Origin: Caldithrix sp.
Lineage (GTDB): Bacteria; Zhuqueibacterota; Zhuqueibacteria; Oceanimicrobiales; Oceanimicrobiaceae
NCBI GenBank assembly: GCA_004357015.1
Contig: SMXE01000031.1
Span: forward strand, 1 to 5,961
DNA length: 5,961 nt
Reading direction: 5' to 3'
Below the pieces are notes generated by a model. It was given only the letters and a program-made list of their open reading frames with translations. It did not search any database and had not been told where the DNA came from. The first letter of the stretch is position 1; each line of letters begins with the position of its first letter. This document shows positions 1 to 5,433 of the stretch, one piece after another. The position numbers were made by a program, and so were the translations under genes.

Positions 1-1640
1 AGGCAGTTCTCGCATTGGTCAAACCGGCCTCCTGCATGCGCAATGACAGCAGAATAAAAGTGCACTTCAGCAGAGTCCGGAATGAGCGCCGCGAGCGTTT
101 GCAGTTTGCCCTCGGCCAAGGCAGACTTCTTAAGAAGAATTGCAGACTGGACGTAGGCCATTAGCGCGTCGACAAATTGGGGCGCCTTCCGAATACACTT
201 TTCGAGCACATAGATGGCATTCATATGCTGCCCCTTTAATTGCAAAATCTGGGCTTCTACGGCAAGTAACGTGGGCAGTTCCGGCTCCGCCTGCAAAGCA
301 GATGCGATCATCTTTCCGGCCGCCTCAAAATCGCCGTTCAAGATGTACAGTCGGGCGGCAAACTCCAGCGAATGAATCGAATCCGGGCGGATCTCAAGCG
401 CTTTCCGGATGGAAGCAAAAGCTTGTTCCTGCTTGCCGCTGCGCCACAGCGCCCAGCCATAAAAAAAATGAATGTGATAATTCTGAAAATTACTGCCGAT
501 CAACGCACGGATGCCGGACAAAGCCTGGTCGGCCCGCGCCGCACTCACCGCTTGCTTTATCAGGTTCGAAACTTCCGGACTTGAGGCTCGCGTCACGGGC
601 AAACAAGCGCTGCTACCTTGCTGAAAGATTCCGGGCGACAGAGCCTCGTAGGCCGCCACAATGCCCTGCCAATGTCGCACCTCGCTGACGCGGTTGCTCC
701 GCACCCAATCATGGGCGCCAATGGCGACCCTTTTTCTCAAAGCCGGATCCAGACGCAAAGCTTCTAACCTGGCAATGAGTTCGTCGGAATCGCTGAAATG
801 AACAATCGTTTCGTCCGGCCGGCCCAACTCGGCGTACGGCCCGTACCGGCTGCAGACCGGCGCCACCCCCATGCATGCATACTCAAGATATTTCACATCC
901 GATCGGCACGTGTTAAACTCGCTAGGGGTTAACGGCGCCAATCCAATATCCAGCTCAGCCAAAAATGAAAAATACGCCTCGAGACTTCCCGGATCGCGAA
1001 AAAACACTTGCTCTGACGGCAGCTCTGCAAACAGGCGTTGAATAGATTTTGCCCCCATGACCCCGAAACGTACATTTGGGTTCTGTTGAACCCAACGGAT
1101 CAGGACTGAGGCATACTGGCGCATGTCTTCCACGTGCCTGGCCGAACCACCCCAGCCGACGGTGAGTCTGCCATCGTGACCTTCTGTTCGCCTTGCGGAG
1201 CATGCTTCCACAAAATTTGGAACAATGATAAAGCGGTCATTCAAACCGGTACAGCACGCTTTCAATGTAACATTATTGACCTGGATGGCATCGCACCGTC
1301 GGATGAACTCATCGATAATCACAGTGTACGCCGGCGGCCCCAGACGCCGAAACTCCGGCTTATGCGCATGCGAGAACCTAAAATTGTCCGCGAGTTCGTA
1401 AACAGTTGGCAGCCCGCGCCGCTTTCTCTCCGAAATAACCGGCAAGACGTCGGGGTCGGACAAGTGATGCAGAATCAGTAACGGGACATCCTGCACCAAC
1501 TCCGGGTTGGCATCCACCAGATCGGCGTATTCAGCGACGATGCCCGGAACCAAGGACAGGCCATCGGTTGTCCGCTTGATGCGATAAATGAAATCGCCGG
1601 TCTCAGTACTCTGGCCGGAATAAAGCTGAAGTATGTTCAT
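1..1640 (-). CDS. GT-B glycosyltransferase with C-terminal TPR array (partial, 3' end outside window)
   Basis: The frame is open from the ATG at 1640 to the window edge (546 codons plus two bases) with no stop, so the C-terminus is missing. It begins MNILQLYSGQ. A GT-B C-lobe opening is seen at about residue 160 (VGWGGSARHVEDM), and the donor-site segment typical of GT4-like enzymes at about 248 (KYLEYACMGVAPVCSRYGPY). From about residue 385 the chain turns into TPR-like helix pairs, for example FYGWALWRSGKQEQAFASIR followed by a KALEIRP turn, then repeats containing LYILNGDFEAAGKM and LQLKGQHMNAIYVLEK. Four or five repeats are visible. The start codon overlaps the stop of the preceding GT2 gene as ATGA, which fixes the start and suggests translational coupling. 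The enzyme probably transfers a sugar from a nucleotide donor in the cytoplasm, and the TPRs may hold a protein acceptor. A role in flagellin glycosylation is inferred only from the neighbouring flagellin. Donor and acceptor are unknown. Confidence 0.85.
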   Translation of the reverse strand, partial: MNILQLYSGQSTETGDFIYRIKRTTDGLSLVPGIVAEYADLVDANPELVQDVPLLILHHLSDPDVLPVISERKRRGLPTVYELADNFRFSHAHKPEFRRLGPPAYTVIIDEFIRRCDAIQVNNVTLKACCTGLNDRFIIVPNFVEACSARRTEGHDGRLTVGWGGSARHVEDMRQYASVLIRWVQQNPNVRFGVMGAKSIQRLFAELPSEQVFFRDPGSLEAYFSFLAELDIGLAPLTPSEFNTCRSDVKYLEYACMGVAPVCSRYGPYAELGRPDETIVHFSDSDELIARLEALRLDPALRKRVAIGAHDWVRSNRVSEVRHWQGIVAAYEALSPGIFQQGSSACLPVTRASSPEVSNLIKQAVSAARADQALSGIRALIGSNFQNYHIHFFYGWALWRSGKQEQAFASIRKALEIRPDSIHSLEFAARLYILNGDFEAAGKMIASALQAEPELPTLLAVEAQILQLKGQHMNAIYVLEKCIRKAPQFVDALMAYVQSAILLKKSALAEGKLQTLAALIPDSAEVHFYSAVIAHAGGRFDQCENC

Positions 1641-2809
1641 GCTTCTTGCGTAACTCCAAGTAAAGTGTCAATCTCTTCTTCTTTTCCTAAGGCTCGCAAT
1701 GTTTTGATGAGCATTTCTTCCACCCTGCCCGCATTCAACTGTAGCGCCCAGGCATTTCGCAAGGCAAACTCAGCTTTGGGGAAGTTCTTCATCTTGAAAT
1801 AGATGGTACCCAGAATGACCCATAGTTGATATCTATCGACATGAATCTTTAAGCATGCTTCAAGAAGTCTCGTGGCATCCACGATCCGTTGTTGCTTGAC
1901 GAGTGAGCGCACTGTGGCAATCACCTGCTCAACGTCGTAAGCTTCGTGTTCTGTCTCAAACACCTGCTCCGCAGGCAGATTCGCAATCGCTGAGGGTCGC
2001 CACCAGTCGATGCCGAAGTAAATCCCGGGATGGGGAATCTTGCCGGGCGCGTAGTAGGCCTGCATTTTTCGAAACAGCACGTTCGAGCTCTCGTCGATGA
2101 GCCTCCTTCCTTTCACGTCGGGGATGGTCGCGAAACTCATCTGCCCGGTGTGGTTGATAAAAACGTCCAGCGCAACACGCAGCAGGTAGCCTTTCTCACG
2201 CAGACGCCACGACAATTCGAGGTCGTCGTTACCGAGAAAAATATCTTCGTCAAGGCCGCCCCATCTATCTATCAATTCCCGGCGCAACGCCATGCAAAAC
2301 CCTATCAGCAGCTTAACGGGAACGCTTCGTTTGCTGAATGTCTGATGCAGCACGGCGAAAAGCCGGTCCGCGGTCCAATCGAATTCTTCATAGTTGTGCA
2401 CATATGTGACTATGCTCTGGGTTGTCAGACTATAATTTGAAAGCGGTCCGACAGCGCCCGTTTTCTCAAAGTAAGAAAAGTGCGCTGTCAGCCTGCTTAT
2501 CCAGTCGCCGAAAACCTCTGTGTCGGGATTCAGCAGGATTACGAACTCCTTGCGCGTCGCTTCAATGCCGATGTTGCAGCCCCGGGAGAAGCCGTGATTC
2601 TGCTCCTGTGGCAGAATGCGGATGTTTCCATCCGAAGACGCGGCAATCTGCTGCAGAAGCTGAACCGTGTCGTCGCAGGAATTGTTATCGATTACCACCA
2701 CTTCGTCATCGGGCCCGAGGGTGCCGGCAACGCTCAGCAGACACTCCGAGATGGTTGCGGCCGAATTGTAGGTGACAATGATGATGGAAGTCCCGGATTG
2801 CATTCGCAT
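1637..2809 (-). CDS. GT2-family glycosyltransferase with C-terminal TPR-like tail
   Basis: This 390-residue protein opens with the GT-A nucleotide-binding core of family 2. SIIIVTYNS lies at about 8-16, VVVIDNNSCDDT at 37-48, and the metal/donor motif NPDTEV at 94-99 (D96 stands in for DXD). LIGFCMALRREL is at 168-179, and the acidic catalytic segment FLGNDDLELSWRLREKGYLL at 191-210. This arrangement resembles rhamnosyltransferase/WcaE-type enzymes that add sugars to polysaccharides or glycoproteins. Residues from about 290 to 385 are helical and TPR-like (for example LWVILGTIYFKMKNFPKAEF), an addition beyond the usual GT2 domain of roughly 250-300 residues. Two in-frame ATGs are close together (2809 and 2803). 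The first is used here, but neither has a strong ribosome-binding site: an AGGA lies about 15 bases upstream of the first. The stop overlaps the next gene's ATG as ATGA. No transmembrane segment is apparent. The sugar and acceptor cannot be determined. Confidence 0.93.
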   Translation of the reverse strand: MRMQSGTSIIIVTYNSAATISECLLSVAGTLGPDDEVVVIDNNSCDDTVQLLQQIAASSDGNIRILPQEQNHGFSRGCNIGIEATRKEFVILLNPDTEVFGDWISRLTAHFSYFEKTGAVGPLSNYSLTTQSIVTYVHNYEEFDWTADRLFAVLHQTFSKRSVPVKLLIGFCMALRRELIDRWGGLDEDIFLGNDDLELSWRLREKGYLLRVALDVFINHTGQMSFATIPDVKGRRLIDESSNVLFRKMQAYYAPGKIPHPGIYFGIDWWRPSAIANLPAEQVFETEHEAYDVEQVIATVRSLVKQQRIVDATRLLEACLKIHVDRYQLWVILGTIYFKMKNFPKAEFALRNAWALQLNAGRVEEMLIKTLRALGKEEEIDTLLGVTQEA

Positions 2810-2840
2810 CTTCAGTTTAATGAGTCCTAAAATACACGTT

Positions 2841-2861
2841 TGGCCATTAGCTTTTGGCCTT
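2841..2861 (-). repeat. Degenerate heptanucleotide tandem repeat, three units
   Basis: Read on the minus strand this is three consecutive 7-base units, AAGGCCA, AAAGCTA and ATGGCCA, which share the pattern A-N-N-G-C-Y-A. The same unit type recurs in the opposite orientation at 2963-2990. It lies just upstream of the GT2 start in AT-rich non-coding DNA. Short 7-bp tandem repeats of this kind are known as dispersed intergenic elements in some bacteria, for example the cyanobacterial STRR type. Assigning this array to any named family would be speculation. Confidence 0.55.
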
Positions 2862-2888
2862 TAAATTTTTGGAATTTACGTCGCGAAT

Positions 2889-2911
2889 ATCACTTCACTT
2901 TGTGAGGTGAT
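2889..2911. repeat. 10-bp inverted repeat (hairpin) in the spacer upstream of the GT2 gene
   Basis: The left arm ATCACTTCAC (2889-2898) and the right arm GTGAGGTGAT (2902-2911) pair over ten positions with one mismatch (a G-U pair in one strand's RNA) across a three-base loop. No T-run follows on either strand, so it does not look like an intrinsic terminator. It could be an operator, an mRNA hairpin in the GT2 leader, or the core of a small repeat element, since heptanucleotide arrays flank it on both sides. Confidence 0.5.
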
Positions 2912-2962
2912 TCACGATAACCATTTTAACTAACCCGAATAATGCAGGCTAATTGAATTTTT

Positions 2963-2990
2963 TTAGCTAAGAGCTAATTGCCAAAAGCCA
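2963..2990 (+). repeat. Degenerate heptanucleotide tandem repeat, four units
   Basis: Four consecutive 7-base units read on the plus strand: TTAGCTA, AGAGCTA, ATTGCCA and AAAGCCA, again close to N-N-N-G-C-Y-A. The array points the opposite way to the three-unit array at 2841-2861, so the two form a loose inverted pair. GCTTTTGGC at 2850-2858 is the exact reverse complement of GCCAAAAGC at 2980-2988. The surrounding spacer is markedly richer in A and T than the neighbouring genes. Confidence 0.55.
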
Positions 2991-3073
2991 ATCACTCAAT
3001 TTAGGTGAGCCTTAATTCGTAACGTGGCAAAGCCGCATCGTGAGACGTGAAACAGCAGTTCAGACCAACCTGG

Positions 3074-3916
3074 TTACAGAACATTCTGATGACTGTGCGC
3101 CAGAGCCCTTGCCAGAAACTCTGTTTCCGGGTATTGGGCGAACTTGTTGTGGGCCTTCAGCGCTATCTGCTTGCGAAGCATGTGATTTTCCAGGTAATAC
3201 TCGCACGCGTCCACAATCCCGTCATACTCAACATAGAGGACAAAATCTTCGTATTTCTTGTGCGGCGTATCCTCAACAATGGTAAAGACTTTGTTGTTGA
3301 GAAGGTAGGACATCCGAACATCATCGAAGTCCTTGACTTCATAATAATAGATCGAGAGAACGATCTTCGCGCGCGCAATCCACGCATCTCTTTCGGCGCC
3401 ATACACGCCATAAAGGACCTTCAGATTGAATCGTTCACGCAATTCCTTGAAAATTTTGATGCGGCGTCTGTTCTTGGAGCCGTAGAACAAAACATCAATA
3501 TTTTTCTTTTGCGCATGATGAATTTTCAACATATCCCTGTGAAAACCCAAAGGCTTATACACCGCGTGAATGCCCCGCTCAGCCAGAAAATCGATATTTC
3601 GCTGACTGAAGTCCCAGACCGTACAATCTGTCCTTAAGGTCTCCAAAATATGCAGGGGCCAGCCCTCGGTCTCAGATAATTGCTCAAGCTGGTAAATGAT
3701 GTATTCGTAGCCGGGTGGCAGTCGTTGGCCGTTGAGAAATTGATACCCCAGAATAATATTGACGCCATCTTTGCACAATGTATCTTCAAACACCACCGTA
3801 TGCCCGAGGTCGTGCAAGGCCAATTGCAACAGTTTCGCAATCTCGAGGAAGCAAGCAGCATGCGTACGATCCTCATCGACTGTTGAGAGCGTAAGAACAA
3901 TGTTAAACTTAGCCAT
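3074..3916 (-). CDS. GT-B-like glycosyltransferase (CgeB / glycosyltransferase group 1-like)
   Basis: This is a 280-residue protein. The N-terminal half (MAKFNIVLTL, then IIYQLEQL at 74-81 and VWDFSQRNIDFL at 100-111) looks like an acceptor-side Rossmann lobe. The C-terminal lobe starts with DVLFYGSKNRRRIKIF at 141-156. The segment ARAKIVLSIYYYEVKDF at 181-197, followed by DVRMSYLLNNKVFTIVED up to 216, matches the nucleotide-sugar site of CgeB / Glyco_trans_1_2-like enzymes. It is shorter than classical GT4 enzymes, as usual for this group. The ATG at 3916 is well supported: an in-frame TAG lies five codons upstream (3932-3934) and an AGGA Shine-Dalgarno sits eight bases away. The 154 bases between this gene and the pentapeptide-repeat gene hold no terminator that I can see, so co-transcription is possible. 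It presumably acts in the cytoplasm on the same glycan as the two downstream transferases, but this is inferred from position. The sugar specificity is unknown. Confidence 0.87.
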   Translation of the reverse strand: MAKFNIVLTLSTVDEDRTHAACFLEIAKLLQLALHDLGHTVVFEDTLCKDGVNIILGYQFLNGQRLPPGYEYIIYQLEQLSETEGWPLHILETLRTDCTVWDFSQRNIDFLAERGIHAVYKPLGFHRDMLKIHHAQKKNIDVLFYGSKNRRRIKIFKELRERFNLKVLYGVYGAERDAWIARAKIVLSIYYYEVKDFDDVRMSYLLNNKVFTIVEDTPHKKYEDFVLYVEYDGIVDACEYYLENHMLRKQIALKAHNKFAQYPETEFLARALAHSHQNVL

Positions 3917-3924
3917 ACCCGTTG

Positions 3925-3928
3925 TCCT
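3925..3928 (-). promoter_or_regulatory. Shine-Dalgarno for the 280-residue glycosyltransferase
   Basis: On the minus strand AGGA is followed by eight bases and then the ATG at 3916, a standard spacing. With the in-frame stop just upstream it fixes this start. Confidence 0.6.
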
Positions 3929-4070
3929 AGCCTAACCTGCGACACAGACCTACCACGTGAAAGCCAGCGTCTGACCCAATCTACGATTAACAGTATTTCA
4001 TCAACCAATAATTTCGACATCTGGGACAGTGGACTTGAGGATATGAAGGCGCGATAATATTCAGACCTGG

Positions 4071-5099
4071 TCAATCCGTCACAATAAAAAGCGTTTTCTG
4101 ACTCAATAAGTTTTTGATCTTTTCATGGACTTCAGGGGTCACGGCCGTGTGGTTCAAATTCGCGTCAACCAGATTGATGCATTGCTCAATATCGCGCACA
4201 TTTGTCATGTCGGCATGCGAAAAATCGGCGTTGCTTACTTTTGCATGCTTGAGACAAGCCTTATGAAGGTTGGCGCTGGTGAGATTGGCGCTGATGAGAT
4301 TGGCTCCCTGCAGATCGACATTTTCGAGGTTGGCGTTTTCGAGGTTCGCACTCAGCAATCGCGCCCCGGGCATGCGGGCGCCGCTGAGGTTGGCGTCTCT
4401 TAATACAGCATATTGTAAGTTCGCCTTGCTCAGATTTGCCTTCCGGAGCAGGGCGCCATCCAGATTTGCGCTTTTGAAGTTCGCAGCTTCCAGATTTGCA
4501 CCTTCCATTTTGGCGCCTTTAAGACTTGCGTCCCAGAAATTTATGCCGCTCATCTGAGCATCCGTGAAGTTGGCGTTCTTAAGATTGGCAAAGGCAAACG
4601 TAGCGCCCTGCAGCCTGCCCTGTTCGAAGTTCGCGGCAAAGGCTGCTGCATTTTCCAGCATAGCGCCGCGAAGAGAGGAAAACTTGAAATTAGCGTGCTG
4701 CAGGTTTGCGTAACGCAGGTTTGCCTGGTCCAGATTCGAACGCACCAAATTCGTGTGCGCCAGATTTGCGAATCGCAAATTGGTACCCGGCATGTAGACT
4801 TCCCACAAATTTGCGTTGCCAAAATTAGCTTTGAAAAGATTAGCGTTCTGCAAATTCGCCCCCTTGAAATCCGAGTACTCGGCCTGCAAAAATGGCAGGT
4901 ATGCGCGGCTTGCATTCAGAAACCTAAAGTCGCCGGCGGTGAAAATGATAGGATCTTGCCACAAACGCATTCGCTTCAGGTAGGATTGCAATTCCTGAAA
5001 ATTCCTGCACTCGCTGAGATTGTAATTCTCTTCGATTCTTACACCGGCAAAATCGCGCTCACCCTGAAGTATCTTCTTGACGAGTTCGTCACCTTGCAT
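4071..5099 (-). CDS. Pentapeptide-repeat protein, long right-handed beta-helix
   Basis: From the ATG at 5099 the protein has 342 residues. A short N-terminal section (GDELVKKILQGERDFAGVRI, then a helix near QELQSYLKRMR) leads into about 45 uninterrupted A(N/D)LXX pentads at roughly residues 78-298, for example GANLQNANLFKANFGNANL. The central L/F/M position is kept in nearly every pentad, so about 11 coils of a right-handed quadrilateral beta-helix are expected. A short helical tail (PEVHEKIKNLLSQK) ends the chain. No signal peptide or membrane segment is seen, suggesting a cytoplasmic protein. Pentapeptide proteins act as DNA mimics, scaffolds or adaptors, and the sequence does not tell which. 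The frame also allows starts at 5117 (ATG, with GAGG only three bases away) and 5186 (GTG, with AAAGG five bases away). I prefer 5099 because KILQGERDF is a common opening for this family and the upstream codons include several rare AGG/AGA/CTA. Confidence 0.92.
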   Translation of the reverse strand: MQGDELVKKILQGERDFAGVRIEENYNLSECRNFQELQSYLKRMRLWQDPIIFTAGDFRFLNASRAYLPFLQAEYSDFKGANLQNANLFKANFGNANLWEVYMPGTNLRFANLAHTNLVRSNLDQANLRYANLQHANFKFSSLRGAMLENAAAFAANFEQGRLQGATFAFANLKNANFTDAQMSGINFWDASLKGAKMEGANLEAANFKSANLDGALLRKANLSKANLQYAVLRDANLSGARMPGARLLSANLENANLENVDLQGANLISANLTSANLHKACLKHAKVSNADFSHADMTNVRDIEQCINLVDANLNHTAVTPEVHEKIKNLLSQKTLFIVTD

Positions 5100-5197
5100 A
5101 CTGGTTAGCCTAGCCATAAACCTCACGCGCGCTTTCGTTTCAATGAAATAGTTTCTGACCGAAAACAACCTTTGCCGGTCATTCACGCATGCCTTTG

Positions 5198-5233
5198 GCG
5201 GGAATCCCCTGGCTAAAGCAAAGGGATTCCGGC
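5198..5233. repeat. Imperfect inverted repeat upstream of the pentapeptide-repeat gene
   Basis: GGAATCCC (5201-5208) and GGGATTCC (5223-5230) are exact reverse complements separated by 14 bases. After one mismatch, two more base pairs extend the stem on the outside. No T-run follows, so it is not an obvious terminator. It may be a leader hairpin or operator, or chance in a C/G-rich stretch. Confidence 0.4.
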
Positions 5234-5377
5234 TAATCCGGCAGCCGCCGGAGCCGCAATGACATGAGTGAGCAAGTTTTGGTTCAGAAACGAAATAATC
5301 TCTTTGGTCGCAGATGCCGGTGTCCCGGTATCATAATATACTTCGGCATTTTCGGGATAATCGTAAGTTGCATGAAT
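5213..5377 (-). pseudogene. Possible relic coding frame (54 codons, no usual start)
   Basis: On the minus strand an open frame ends in TAG at 5213-5215 and reads in part TYDYPENAEVYYDTGTPASA, then ATKEIISFLNQNLL and finally IAAPAAAGLAGIPLL. The composition (acidic/polar, then a helix, then a small-residue hydrophobic end) and the G-rich first codon positions look protein-like. The frame stays open only back to 5419, through the flagellin terminator, and contains no ATG, GTG or TTG. It may therefore be the decayed end of a lost gene, a frameshifted small gene, or chance. I do not recognise the family. Confidence 0.25.
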
Positions 5378-5379
5378 GC

Positions 5380-5413
5380 AAAAAAAAAGGGTGCCCGTAA
5401 ACGGACACCCTTT
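5380..5413 (-). terminator. Rho-independent terminator of the flagellin gene
   Basis: Read on the minus strand, AAAGGGTGTCCG, the loop TTTA and CGGGCACCCTTT form a 12-bp stem with one G-U pair, followed directly by a run of Ts (nine in all). It begins 20 bases after the flagellin stop codon. The strength of the hairpin and T-run suggests that flagellin is a separate, probably highly expressed, transcription unit. Confidence 0.92.
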
Positions 5414-5433
5414 CTTCGACTAAGTTTCTTCGT

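Larger units (their letters stand above)
5100..5433 (-). other. Intergenic spacer between flagellin and the pentapeptide-repeat gene
   Basis: This stretch of about 330 bases has no gene with a normal start. It contains the flagellin terminator (5380-5413), a coding-like frame lacking an ATG/GTG/TTG start (5213-5377), an imperfect inverted repeat (5198-5233), and the region where the alternative starts of the pentapeptide-repeat gene lie (5117 and 5186). A promoter for the pentapeptide-repeat gene would be expected here, because the terminator should stop most flagellin transcripts, but I cannot point to a clear one. Confidence 0.6.

Noticed and set aside
140..688. 182-codon plus-strand open frame
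   Set aside because: It is the complement of the TPR section of the left-edge glycosyltransferase. Its product is rich in Arg, Pro and Ser with no family resemblance.
955..1481. Overlapping open frames on both strands within the left-edge glycosyltransferase
   Set aside because: They are alternative-frame readings of a continuous, motif-bearing glycosyltransferase frame.
2980..3040. Possible sigma-54 promoter (TGGC near 2980 on the minus strand and TGGCAAAGCCGC near 3025 on the plus strand)
   Set aside because: Neither has the GC element at the required -12 spacing.
3047..3637. 196-codon open frame on the plus strand
   Set aside because: It lies antisense to the well-supported glycosyltransferase at 3074-3916, starts with GTG, and shows no recognisable domain.
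3924..3937. TAGGCTA shared by the leaders of the 280-residue glycosyltransferase and the pentapeptide-repeat gene (5104-5110)
   Set aside because: Seven shared bases containing a Shine-Dalgarno-like AGG are expected by chance. The flanking matches do not extend in the same orientation.
3634..4074. 146-codon minus-strand frame whose TTG start overlaps the pentapeptide-repeat stop
   Set aside because: The coupling-like overlap is tempting, but the start is TTG and most of the frame is an out-of-frame reading of the 3074-3916 gene. The roughly 50 residues in the gap have no recognisable features.
5329..5340. TATATTATGATA on the minus strand as a -10 promoter element, and GCCGAAGT nearby as a sigma-28 -10
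   Set aside because: No matching -35 element at proper spacing was found for either, and the element lies inside the protein-like relic frame. Too weak to annotate.
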